Shown: positions 1 through 6,844, counted from the first letter of the stretch. The stretch: DNA of 15,379 nucleotides from Synergistaceae bacterium (GCA_012513245.1 JAAZCN010000196.1:1-15379); one strand, 5' to 3'. The notes: a model not told the origin generated them from the sequence alone. A program made the numbers and translations.

Positions 1-80
1 ATAAGAACAGGTGCCAGGAATCCTGTCAGGAATATACATATCAGCAGGATGATGCTTTTCCGTTTCAGGATGTCTCTCAT
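1..80 (-). CDS. ABC transporter permease, DppC-like (N-terminal fragment)
   Basis: Only the first 26 codons are in the window; the gene continues beyond base 1. The visible protein starts MRDILKRKSI and runs straight into a hydrophobic stretch (IILLICIFLTGFLAPVL). This is the basic N-terminus plus first membrane helix expected of the second permease of a peptide/oligosaccharide ABC importer. The ATG (78-80) overlaps the TGA of the upstream permease in an ATGA arrangement, and an AGGAGG-like site lies about 9 nt ahead inside that gene, so the two are translationally coupled. Family assignment rests mainly on context (binding protein, DppB-like permease, then this gene). Substrate unknown. Confidence 0.75.
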   Translation of the reverse strand, partial: MRDILKRKSIILLICIFLTGFLAPVL

Positions 81-1054
81 TGGTCTCTGCCTCCTACGCG
101 AACTCTTGGATCGACCAGCCCATAGACGACATCTGCAAGCAGATTTGATATAACTGTTATAAGGGCGAGCATGTAGAATGAGGCGCCGGCAGAAGGATAA
201 TCATGGCCTGAGACTGCCTCAAGAAGAAATGTCCCTACACCGTGGAGTGAAAAGACTGATTCAGTGATAACAGCTCCTGAGACCAGCCCGGGAACGGACA
301 TTAATAGGATAGTAAGTATAGGCGGCAGAATAGTACGGAAAGCATGACCATAGACCACCCGGTTTTCTGAAAGCCCCCTTGCCCTTGCCATCAAGACAAA
401 GTCTTCCCCGAGAGCTTTAACCATCAGGTTGCGGACATAGAGAGCCCATCCTCCAAATCCCATCAAAGTGAGGGATTGGATAGGCAATGCCATGTGCCAC
501 AGATAGTCAAATGTGATCGAAAGGGTGCCGATCGGCTGAGGTATCGAGACGCTCCCTCTGAGAGGAAATATCGAGAATGTCCTTGCAAGCAGCATGATAA
601 GGACGAGCTGCACAAAGAATCCCGGAAAGGATGCTGTTACGGCACCTGCCCTTAAAACTATTCGCTCCGCGAGTTTACCCCTGTTTAATGCGGCTTTGAT
701 CCCAAGCCATATCCCTATGACCGAGGAGAAAAACATTGATGTAGACATAAGGAACAATGTCCCGGGCAGACGGGACATCAGTTCGTCCCATACCGGTTTC
801 CTGCTAAGGAAGGAGAGTCCGAAGCTAAATGTAAGCATCTGTTTGATGTAAATAAAAAACTGTTCCAAAAGCGGCTTATCCAGACCGTAAAGTTCTCTCA
901 ACCTATCCTTTGCCTCCGGAGAAAAATTGGGATCGATGATAGTGCTTACAGCATCACCGGGCATTATCCTGAAAAGGATGAAGTTCAGGACCAATACAGC
1001 GGCCAACACCCCTATTGTGGATAATAACCTTCCCCATAACCATCTTTTATTCAT
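77..1054 (-). CDS. ABC transporter permease, DppB/OppB-like
   Basis: This 325-residue inner-membrane permease has the usual length for the DppB/OppB family. It opens with a basic N-terminus and a first membrane helix (about residues 10-30), followed by several more hydrophobic segments. The cytoplasmic EAA loop that contacts the ATPase is visible as ALGEDFVLMARARGLSE (about residues 214-230). The gene follows the solute-binding protein with a 4-nt ATGA overlap (1051-1054) and overlaps the DppC-like permease by 4 nt downstream. The site GAGG lies 5 nt before the ATG. It should form a heterodimeric channel with the DppC-like partner; the ATPases are not in the window. Family call is firm; whether the substrate is peptide, oligosaccharide or metal chelate cannot be read from sequence. 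Confidence 0.92.
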   Translation of the reverse strand: MNKRWLWGRLLSTIGVLAAVLVLNFILFRIMPGDAVSTIIDPNFSPEAKDRLRELYGLDKPLLEQFFIYIKQMLTFSFGLSFLSRKPVWDELMSRLPGTLFLMSTSMFFSSVIGIWLGIKAALNRGKLAERIVLRAGAVTASFPGFFVQLVLIMLLARTFSIFPLRGSVSIPQPIGTLSITFDYLWHMALPIQSLTLMGFGGWALYVRNLMVKALGEDFVLMARARGLSENRVVYGHAFRTILPPILTILLMSVPGLVSGAVITESVFSLHGVGTFLLEAVSGHDYPSAGASFYMLALITVISNLLADVVYGLVDPRVRVGGRDQ

Positions 1055-2754
1055 TCGGTCCTCGCTTTTTTCTTTTCAAGCATCCGATAGTGATCGTTTC
1101 TTTTCATCATAACGAATTCACCCGGTCTGTATTCATCAAGCATAAACGGACCGGAACCCACGAGACCATATGGACCGAACTTACCTTTTGGGTCAAGCGG
1201 ATCCCAGTTCTGCCAGTCGTTTATCTTTTTCAGCACTTTTGCCGGCATGCATGGTAGCCCTCCTATGTTGTCGAGGAACCAGTAGCTGGTTCCTTCCATG
1301 TCCACAATAAGCTGCATGCTCTCTGTCACCGTCACTGATCTGATATTTTTTACAGAGTCAAAGAATCTGGGGACACTGTTTTTTTTGAGAAAATCGAAGG
1401 TCGCTTTTACATCCGCTGCTGTGAGAGTGCTTCCATCGCTCCATTTGAGACCTTTTCTGAGTTTGAAAGTCAGCCTCGTATGCTCCTTCCCATCATTTGT
1501 CACAGTTTCGACAGACCATGATACCGCAAGCGAAGGCATGTCATCAAGTGTAAATGGATCTGTTCCTATAAGGCTTTCGTATATCAGTCCAAGGACCTGC
1601 CACGAATATGCGCTGCTCGCCACGAATGGGTTCAGGTTCCGGGGCTCTTCGGCAAGAACCATGTTAAGTGATCTCTCTTTACCGTCTGTTGGTTCCGCCA
1701 TTAAGAGGGTCCACATGTTGTCCGCTGCCATTTTTTCGTTTGAAAAGACATTTTTCCATTTTTTTGAGACCGCTGAAATTGAAAACCTGCTATAAATAGG
1801 GATGGAAGGCATCAACTCAGAGAGCAGTTTTTGCGACTTTTTCGAGGCAGCTTCCGCTTCGGTTCTGTCCTTTGCATATTTAAGCTTTAAAAGGATCTCA
1901 TCAAGGGCCGGATCATGGATCGACGTCATATTATAACCGCCGGCCATGTCCATTGAGCTGTGATAGAAGGAATAGAGCGAATCAGGGTTCTTCCCCATGC
2001 CCCATGCAATGACGCCCAGAGAGTATTCTTTCCTGTCAAGTTTACCTATCATTGCGGAAAAATCCATAGGTTCGACTTCAACAGGAAAGCCCACAGATCT
2101 GAGGGAATCGGCGATCTGTTCTGCAAGCTCCGCTGTTGTCGGCGCTACCCGCGCGAGGGGCGTCAGCAGTTTCATTTTGCCCACAGGAGTACCGTCAGGA
2201 TATATCAGACCACCTGTAATGCTCCATTTATATCCTTTGGCGCTGAGTCGCTTTTTCGCAGATGCTTTGTCATATATGTTCTTAGTGCTTTCAGGCAGGG
2301 ACCATGGTGAAACCGGAGGCAGCCAGCTGTTTATCGGCTCGCAGTACCCCGAGTATATGGTACGCACCATATTATTCCTGTCTATTACTTCTGCAGCGGC
2401 ATGCCTTACTTCAGGATCATCCCACGGTCTGCTCTTATTGTTGAGAAGCAGAAAAAAAGCATGGAACCCCCTGGCAAGCGACATGGAAAACCCCGTATCC
2501 CTGCTCAGTCTGTCAATATCTGAAGGTCTGGTAATATCACTTACAATATCAAGTTCTCCCTTTTCAGCAGCCAGTACCTGGGAGTCGGCATTTGTAATTA
2601 TCACCATGCACAGTTTCTCTATCCTGGGACCGTATACATTCTCCGTGTCAAACTTTTCGCCGGCATAAACGGAAGTGATCAATAGTGCTGTAATTAATAA
2701 AAAAACAGGAATAAAGCAAAACAGTCTGAGAACGTTATTTTTAATTAGACGCAT
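1051..2754 (-). CDS. Family 5 extracellular solute-binding protein with circularly permuted domain order
   Basis: This is a secreted 567-residue binding protein of the DppA/OppA class (SBP_bac_5). A Sec signal peptide covers about residues 1-31 (cut after VYA); there is no lipobox. The order of the halves is reversed. Residues about 38-350 match what is normally the C-terminal two thirds: YGPRIEKL, AAEKGELDI, WDDPEVRHAAAEVIDRNNMV, LIPIYS-like MPSIPIYS, ending NMWTL. A short linker (about 351-362) follows. Residues 363-567 match the normal mature N-terminal third: LNMVLAEEPRNLNPF, LRKGLKWSDGSTLTAADVK, GSGPFMLDEYRPGEF, ending KRNDHYR. I chose the ATG at 2752-2754 because it has GGAG about 7 nt upstream and starts exactly at the signal peptide; the frame is open for 41 more codons upstream but those overlap the regulator gene. 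The ATG shares one base with the regulator's TGA. Confidence 0.88.
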   Translation of the reverse strand: MRLIKNNVLRLFCFIPVFLLITALLITSVYAGEKFDTENVYGPRIEKLCMVIITNADSQVLAAEKGELDIVSDITRPSDIDRLSRDTGFSMSLARGFHAFFLLLNNKSRPWDDPEVRHAAAEVIDRNNMVRTIYSGYCEPINSWLPPVSPWSLPESTKNIYDKASAKKRLSAKGYKWSITGGLIYPDGTPVGKMKLLTPLARVAPTTAELAEQIADSLRSVGFPVEVEPMDFSAMIGKLDRKEYSLGVIAWGMGKNPDSLYSFYHSSMDMAGGYNMTSIHDPALDEILLKLKYAKDRTEAEAASKKSQKLLSELMPSIPIYSRFSISAVSKKWKNVFSNEKMAADNMWTLLMAEPTDGKERSLNMVLAEEPRNLNPFVASSAYSWQVLGLIYESLIGTDPFTLDDMPSLAVSWSVETVTNDGKEHTRLTFKLRKGLKWSDGSTLTAADVKATFDFLKKNSVPRFFDSVKNIRSVTVTESMQLIVDMEGTSYWFLDNIGGLPCMPAKVLKKINDWQNWDPLDPKGKFGPYGLVGSGPFMLDEYRPGEFVMMKRNDHYRMLEKKKARTE

Positions 2755-3338
2755 CAAATCTCTCCGTTGTAAGTGCTTTTTATTACGATCTCTTTTGACG
2801 GCACCGGTTTGCCTGTAATGATGTTCAGAATAAGCCTTCCGGCAAGCACGCCTGTTTCGAAAGTTGGGTCGTCGCATTCTCCCTCCCAGATCATTGAATA
2901 TGATCCGGGATTTCGAAAACCTATCGTGACTATTGGCGCAGTAAACTCTCCGGGAAAAAAATCTCTATCGATCCATATGATCCCTTCAGCGCTCCTGTCC
3001 ATAAGTTTGCCGTATTCCCTCGCTGCCCGCAGAGGGTTACCCTCCGTGCGCTTCAATATTATCTCATATTCAGATTTTGAAATTGTCCTGTCGAGTCCCG
3101 ATAAAAATTGCGGAAACCAGTCGAAAGTAAAATCCCGGACGACCACGCCGATCAATCCGCTCCTGTTAGTGGAAAGGTTGCGGGCGTTTTTGTCCAGACG
3201 ATAGTTGAGAGCCCTGACTGCGTCCATTACCCTGACTCTGGTCTTTTCCGATATCCTATGGTCTCCCTTAAGAACGCGGCTTACTGTTGCTTTGTCTACT
3301 CCCGCTTCAAGAGCGACATCCTGCATCGTGATCTTCAT
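2754..3338 (-). CDS. Short LacI-family transcriptional regulator lacking the C-subdomain
   Basis: This 194-residue protein is far shorter than the usual 330-345 for LacI regulators. Residues 1-57 are a complete LacI DNA-binding domain: helix-turn-helix MQDVALEAGVDKATVSRVLKG (5-25) and hinge region YRLDKNARNLSTNRS (46-60). Residues 61-140 resemble the N-subdomain of the sugar-binding core (GLIGVVVRDF, then AEGIIWIDRDF and APIVTIGF). From about 155 the sequence jumps to what is normally the far C-terminus (DDPTFETGVLAGRLILNIITGKPVPSKEIVIKS). About 130-140 residues, matching the C-subdomain, are missing in frame. It heads the transporter operon, and a LacI-type operator overlaps its promoter, so autorepression is likely. 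It may be an effector-independent repressor or a remodelled one-lobe sensor; it could also be a degenerate gene kept for its DNA-binding part. Confidence 0.85.
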   Translation of the reverse strand: MKITMQDVALEAGVDKATVSRVLKGDHRISEKTRVRVMDAVRALNYRLDKNARNLSTNRSGLIGVVVRDFTFDWFPQFLSGLDRTISKSEYEIILKRTEGNPLRAAREYGKLMDRSAEGIIWIDRDFFPGEFTAPIVTIGFRNPGSYSMIWEGECDDPTFETGVLAGRLILNIITGKPVPSKEIVIKSTYNGEI

Positions 3339-3353
3339 CTGAGCACCTCATAG

Positions 3354-3367
3354 TGCAACCGTTTGTA
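3354..3367 (-). promoter_or_regulatory. LacI-family operator
   Basis: The 14-mer TGCAACCGTTTGTA fits the LacI/GalR half-site pattern TGNAANCGNTTNCA at all fixed positions but one. The dyad is centred on the CpG at 3360-3361. It lies 11 nt downstream of the -10 box, where a bound repressor would block initiation, and 15 nt upstream of the regulator's ATG. Confidence 0.65.
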
Positions 3368-3378
3368 TTGCTTCACAT

Positions 3379-3407
3379 ATTATAACCAGTCAAACAAAGC
3401 GGGGCAA
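3379..3407 (-). promoter_or_regulatory. Sigma-A-type promoter of the regulator-transporter operon
   Basis: On the minus strand a perfect TATAAT -10 (3379-3384) is preceded by TTGCCC (3402-3407, 4 of 6 matches to TTGACA) with 17-nt spacing. The operator begins 11 nt downstream. Confidence 0.65.
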
Positions 3408-3442
3408 CAAGCATGGCCTGTTCTGATATGAGGATATGCTGA

Positions 3443-3467
3443 GGCCCACCAGCAAAAAAGGTGGGCC
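3443..3467 (-). terminator. GC-rich hairpin after the oxidoreductase operon
   Basis: An 8-bp perfect stem (GGCCCACC / GGTGGGCC) with a 9-nt loop lies 52 nt past the porB stop codon. No U-tract follows the stem on the minus strand (the T-rich stretch is in the loop). It may therefore act as a weak terminator, a 3'-end stabiliser or a processing site rather than a canonical intrinsic terminator. Confidence 0.4.
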
Positions 3468-3518
3468 GACCAACTATATCCAATTTATTTTAAAGTTGTC
3501 AGGACTAACAGCTCCCGA

Positions 3519-4451
3519 TCATCCCGCGCATTTTTTCAAAAGCCGCTCCCATTCCTTTTCAACATCGGCCTGCCCCTGTGCGACAAGGTCCATCCGCTCC
3601 CTGCCCTTTTTAAAGAGGTGAGAATAACGTCCCTGTACTCTAAGAAAATCCTCCAGCGGGACATAGGTTTTGGGTTCATATGAGAGAACATGCTTTCCCT
3701 CTATAACTTCGTAGACCGGCCAGAAACGGCTGTCAGCCGCAAGTTTGCAAACCTTCATCTGGTCACCGGAATCAATTTTCCAAAATAGCGGACATGGGAC
3801 AAGGATATTTACAAATGCCGGTCCCGGTGTCTCAACGGCCCTTTTGACCTTGGTGATAAGATCCATCGGGTTATGAAGCGTTGTCTGCGCAACATAAGGT
3901 ATATCATGCGCCGCCACTATCTCAGTCAGGTTTTTGGCCCTCTGGAGTTTCCCCGGTATCACGCTTCCGGCAGGCGATGTTGTGGCGCTGGCGTTTAAAG
4001 GCGTGGCACTGCTTCTCTGTGCTCCGGTATTCATGTAGCCCTGATTGTTATAACAGATATATGTAAAGTCATGTCCTCTTTCAAGTGCCCCCGACAGAGA
4101 CTGAAGACCGATATCATAGGTGCCTCCGTCGCCGCCGAATGCAACGAACTTGATATTCTTCCGTGCTATACCCCTTCTGCTGAGGACTTTGTGCGCAGCC
4201 TCTACTCCGGAAATACCAGCACCCGCATTTTCAAATGCAACATGCATGAAAGGAACTCTCCATGCACTGTAAGGATAAACTGTCGTTGAAACTTCGAGAC
4301 AACCGGTGGCTCCTACAACTACGACCGGATCTTCGACAGCCATCAGAGCCTGTCTTACCGCTGTAGGTGCTCCGCACCCCGGACACATTCTGTGTCCTTC
4401 TGTAAGAGGATTCTGTTTTTTTGTCAGTTCTTTAAGGTTAATTCCCGCCAT
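3519..4451 (-). CDS. porB: 2-oxoacid:ferredoxin oxidoreductase, beta subunit
   Basis: This 310-residue subunit binds thiamine diphosphate and the proximal [4Fe-4S] cluster, where the 2-oxoacid is decarboxylated and CoA-acylated. Visible features are CPGCG with C23 and C26, C51 in GATGCLEV, and C220 in PCPLF (the four cluster ligands). The ThDP/Mg motif is GGDGGTYDIG (106-115) followed by NNQGYMNTG (135-143). Length is normal for PorB. Two earlier in-frame starts exist (TTG at 4469, ATG at 4460), but only the ATG at 4451 has AGGA at a good distance, and family members start near here. It overlaps porA by 14 nt and ends the gamma-delta-alpha-beta operon. Sequence alone does not fix whether pyruvate or a branched oxoacid is preferred. 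Confidence 0.93.
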   Translation of the reverse strand: MAGINLKELTKKQNPLTEGHRMCPGCGAPTAVRQALMAVEDPVVVVGATGCLEVSTTVYPYSAWRVPFMHVAFENAGAGISGVEAAHKVLSRRGIARKNIKFVAFGGDGGTYDIGLQSLSGALERGHDFTYICYNNQGYMNTGAQRSSATPLNASATTSPAGSVIPGKLQRAKNLTEIVAAHDIPYVAQTTLHNPMDLITKVKRAVETPGPAFVNILVPCPLFWKIDSGDQMKVCKLAADSRFWPVYEVIEGKHVLSYEPKTYVPLEDFLRVQGRYSHLFKKGRERMDLVAQGQADVEKEWERLLKKCAG

Positions 4452-5634
4452 TTTCTTCATCCTTTTCAAGCAGACCTATATACCTTGCGGTATCACTGTA
4501 ATCATTTTCCATAAGCCCTGAAAAAACTTTTTCCGCATCCCTTGGGTAGAGGTCCCTGCCTCCAAGTCCAAACAGGTACTCCTGCAGCGGCACTCTTTCG
4601 CTCAGTCCGTACAGTGCGGATTTTACCTCGGCGGCCAGCGGAGCAGTTCCTCCGATACTCGCACTCCTGTCCAGGACAGCAACGCCTTTTTTGCCCTTCG
4701 CAAGGTTTTTAAGATCTTCTGCGGGGAAAGGACGGAAAAATCTTACCCTGAGGCATCCTGCTTTGACTCCCTTTTCACGCATTTCATCCACCACATCTTT
4801 TACAACGCCTGTTGCCGAAGACATTATCACGATCAAATAATCCGCATCTTCAGCACGGTAAGCATCCAGTGCCGGATATTCTCTGCCTGTGTATTCGGCC
4901 AGTTCTTTCGTAAGTTCTTTGTAGACCCTTTGGACGTTGTTCATGCCCTCTATCTGGTTTCTTTTTATCTCAAAATAATATTCCGACATTGTGAATGAGC
5001 CATAAGAGACCGGGTTGTCTACATCAAGAAGCGGGTATTTCGCATTCCTCTCTCCGACAAACTTTTTGACTGCCTCGTCTGAGATAAACTCTACCGGTTC
5101 ATAACAGTGACTCGTTATAAAGCCATCCTGACATACAAATACAGGCGTCAGTACCTCCTCATGTTCCGCCAGCCTGACTGCAAGCAGAACAGAATCATAA
5201 ACTTCCTGGGCATCTTCGCAGTATATCTGTATCCATCCGGAATCCCGCTCCGGCATACTGTCAGAATGGTCACAGTGGATGTTTACAGGCGCGCCAAGAC
5301 TCCTGTTTACAAGACCGAATATTATCGGCGCACGGAAGGAGGCCGCAATGGGGAATATCTCGTGCATGAGGGCCACGCCGTTCGCGCTTGATGCTGTCAT
5401 GACTCTTGCTCCTGAAACAGAGGCTCCTACGCACGCTGTGATCGCTGAATGCTCGCTTTCCACTGCGACATATTCCGAATCGACCAGCCCGTTTGCAACA
5501 AATTCCGCGAACTTGACAGGGATCTCCGTTGAAGGTGTGATGGGATATGCGGCCACCACATCCGGGTTCACCTGTCTCATCGCTTCGGCGAAGGCAAGGT
5601 TGCCGGAAGTCATCTCTTTTCTCTTACTTAACAT
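4438..5634 (-). CDS. porA: 2-oxoacid:ferredoxin oxidoreductase, alpha subunit
   Basis: This 398-residue protein is the catalytic alpha subunit, which completes the ThDP pocket with beta. Motifs include AAYPITPSTEIP (28-39), VAVESEHSAITACVGASVSGARVMTASS (56-83) and the PorA block APVNIHCDHSDSMPERDSGWIQ. The C-terminal domain contains LRVRFFRPFP and VLDRSASIGG. The reading frame is open 21 codons further upstream, but that extension lies in the delta gene and has no family resemblance. The ATG at 5634 has GGGGAG about 11 nt upstream and gives a normal N-terminus. A later ATG at 5613 is possible but has a poorer site. It overlaps the delta gene by 11 nt and porB by 14 nt, so translation is coupled throughout. 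Confidence 0.93.
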   Translation of the reverse strand: MLSKRKEMTSGNLAFAEAMRQVNPDVVAAYPITPSTEIPVKFAEFVANGLVDSEYVAVESEHSAITACVGASVSGARVMTASSANGVALMHEIFPIAASFRAPIIFGLVNRSLGAPVNIHCDHSDSMPERDSGWIQIYCEDAQEVYDSVLLAVRLAEHEEVLTPVFVCQDGFITSHCYEPVEFISDEAVKKFVGERNAKYPLLDVDNPVSYGSFTMSEYYFEIKRNQIEGMNNVQRVYKELTKELAEYTGREYPALDAYRAEDADYLIVIMSSATGVVKDVVDEMREKGVKAGCLRVRFFRPFPAEDLKNLAKGKKGVAVLDRSASIGGTAPLAAEVKSALYGLSERVPLQEYLFGLGGRDLYPRDAEKVFSGLMENDYSDTARYIGLLEKDEENGGN

Positions 5635-5968
5635 GGTCTGCCACTCTCCCCGGATCTTCTCCGTGCTCTCTTTTTTCGTTGCCAAAATCTGCTTCATGGT
5701 GCATCGAGATAGCGCTTACAGGACATACCTGCGCGCATACGCCACATCCCTTGCAGAAGAACATGTTTATGCCGCTTACCCGTCCCTCTTCATCCGTCTG
5801 TATAGAAGCGTCCGGGCACTGCAGCCAGCATTTCAAACAGGAGATGCATTTGTCTGGGTCAAGTACGGGGCGCATACTTCTCCATAGACCTGTTTCAACA
5901 TCAAGCGCAGTCGCCCCCCATGCGATCGTTCCCAGGGGAACATCCTGCCAGCATTTTGGCTTACTCAT
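5624..5968 (-). CDS. porD: 2-oxoacid:ferredoxin oxidoreductase, delta (ferredoxin-like) subunit
   Basis: This 114-residue protein carries two [4Fe-4S] clusters, relaying electrons from the catalytic core to ferredoxin. The binding motifs are CISCLKCWLQCP (C41, C44, C47, C51) and CKGCGVCAQVCP (C72, C75, C78, C82). The N-terminal stretch (DVPLGTIAWGATALDVETGLWR) is the usual PorD lead-in. Length is slightly above the roughly 100-residue family norm because of a charged C-terminal tail (EADFGNEKREHGEDPG). It overlaps the gamma gene by 4 nt (ATGA) and the alpha gene by 11 nt. Confidence 0.94.
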   Translation of the reverse strand: MSKPKCWQDVPLGTIAWGATALDVETGLWRSMRPVLDPDKCISCLKCWLQCPDASIQTDEEGRVSGINMFFCKGCGVCAQVCPVSAISMHHEADFGNEKREHGEDPGRVADHVK

Positions 5969-6549
5969 GCCAATACTGCCTCTTCTCGTCCGCGAAGTAT
6001 AGCTCTGCGGTTTGCTTCCAGAATCGGGGCAGGGAGCTGTTTCATCTTTTTTATAAAATGATCAGCAAACGTTTCAGCAGAGACGTCGGTGAATATGTGG
6101 GAGAGCGCTCCGAGCAAAGGTGCATTTGGTCTGTTCTGCCCCAGTTCCTCAAGTGTGATCTTTGTAGCGTCTACGACCAGCACCCTTGCATCCGCTGAAA
6201 GATTCATCCTGCTGCGGAGTACCTGCGCATCCTCCGGCGTATTTACCAGATAGACCGCATCTGATGTACACCCTTCACTGGGGTTTGAGCTTACTACCAT
6301 CGTCGGATCCACTATGACCACGATGTTAGGGTTTTCTACGCTGCAGCGGCGACGGATGGGGTTATCCGAAATTCTGTTGTACGCTCTCATAGGAGCACCC
6401 TGACGCTCTGCGCCGTACTCAGGGAATGCCTGTACATGCTTTCCCTCTTCAAAAAGCACCTCTGCAAGGATAGCGGAAGCGCTCTTTGCTCCCTGCCCTC
6501 CGCGTCCGTGCCATCTCACTTCAAGTGTTTTCTTATTTCTGTTTTCCAT
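5965..6549 (-). CDS. porC: 2-oxoacid:ferredoxin oxidoreductase, gamma subunit
   Basis: This 194-residue subunit supplies the domain that binds CoA and shields the active site. Diagnostic motifs are RWHGRGGQGAKSAS (12-25), FPEYGAERQGAPMRAYNRIS (42-61) and NPNIVVIVDPTM. Length is normal for the family. The ATG at 6549 is preceded by GGAGGAAT with 6-7 nt spacing. It is the first structural gene of the operon; the promoter is not adjacent but about 330 nt upstream, with an attenuator-like leader in between. The gamma-delta-alpha-beta order is that of thermotogal and archaeal POR/VOR operons. Confidence 0.93.
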   Translation of the reverse strand: MENRNKKTLEVRWHGRGGQGAKSASAILAEVLFEEGKHVQAFPEYGAERQGAPMRAYNRISDNPIRRRCSVENPNIVVIVDPTMVVSSNPSEGCTSDAVYLVNTPEDAQVLRSRMNLSADARVLVVDATKITLEELGQNRPNAPLLGALSHIFTDVSAETFADHFIKKMKQLPAPILEANRRAILRGREEAVLA

Positions 6550-6580
6550 AATTATTCCTCCATCCGTTATATATATAACT

Positions 6581-6665
6581 CAACTTTCCAACCTGTTATT
6601 ACTAGCGGTTTTAAGGTCACTGGTTTCCCGCTCAAAAGCATACGGGAAAGACGGTAGGAAAGTTG
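6581..6665 (-). promoter_or_regulatory. Structured RNA segment between attenuator and porC
   Basis: In the minus-strand transcript CAACTTTCC (6657-6665) pairs with GGAAAGTTG (6581-6589) as a 9-bp closing helix, extended by ACC/GGT after one mismatch. Inside lies a 7-bp hairpin, TTTCCCG / CGGGAAA (6643-6649 with 6624-6630) with a 12-nt loop. The branched fold sits about 30 nt before the porC start codon. I recognise no known riboswitch class. It could be a second control element, an mRNA stabiliser, or chance pairing in an AT-rich leader. Confidence 0.4.
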
Positions 6666-6706
6666 TGTATGTAAACTTTTCGTTAGTGACCATGTGTAAA
6701 AAAGCC

Positions 6707-6741
6707 AAAAAAATGGAGCCCCTCAAAATGAAGGGCTCCAT
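6707..6741 (-). terminator. Intrinsic terminator (attenuator) in the por leader
   Basis: The stem is 12 bp with one G-U pair (6730-6741 with 6713-6724), the loop 5 nt (6725-6729), and seven T residues follow at once on the minus strand (6707-6713), then a second T-run. It lies 23 nt after the leader-peptide stop and 158 nt before porC, so it would stop transcription before the structural genes. Its 5' arm can alternatively pair with sequence inside the leader peptide gene. Confidence 0.82.
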
Positions 6742-6791
6742 CCGTTCGCTTGGTAATACAGCGCTAAGCGCCGATCCTGCGAGGAGGAGCC
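6734..6791 (-). promoter_or_regulatory. Predicted antiterminator helix
   Basis: Minus-strand GGCTCCTCC (6783-6791, within the Ala-Ala-Pro codons of the leader peptide) pairs with GGATGGAGCC (6734-6743), nine pairs with one bulged T. This uses bases 6734-6741 that form the 5' arm of the terminator, so the two structures exclude each other. A ribosome stalled in the Ile run would leave the upstream strand free. Confidence 0.55.
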
Positions 6792-6844
6792 GCGTTAATA
6801 ATTATAATGTTGATGTTATGATCTATCATACTTTTAAACAACAT
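6764..6844 (-). CDS. Isoleucine-rich leader peptide of the por operon
   Basis: This 26-codon reading frame starts at ATG (6842-6844) and ends at TAG (6764-6766). A strong GGGAGGAAG ribosome binding site lies about 7 nt upstream. The peptide begins MLFKSMIDHN and contains the run INIIIIN, then AAPPRRIGA; seven of 26 residues are isoleucine. The codons just after the Ile run (6783-6791) can pair with the 5' arm of the downstream terminator. Placement, size and a control-codon run match classical amino-acid attenuators such as ilv leaders of enterobacteria. Too short for homology to prove it; the case rests on promoter, ribosome site, Ile run and terminator falling in the right order. Confidence 0.65.
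   Translation of the reverse strand: MLFKSMIDHNINIIIINAAPPRRIGA

Noticed and set aside
1997..2668. Plus-strand open frame of 223 codons
   Set aside because: Lies wholly antisense to the binding-protein gene, whose frame carries clear family motifs; composition is low-complexity Ser/Leu as expected of a shadow frame.
3443..3467. Hairpin as an attenuator of the LacI operon
   Set aside because: It lies upstream of that operon's promoter on the minus strand, so it cannot be in its transcript; it belongs to the 3' end of the por operon.
5279..5887. Plus-strand open frame of 202 codons
   Set aside because: Antisense to porA and porD, both firmly identified; no motif or ribosome binding site supports it.
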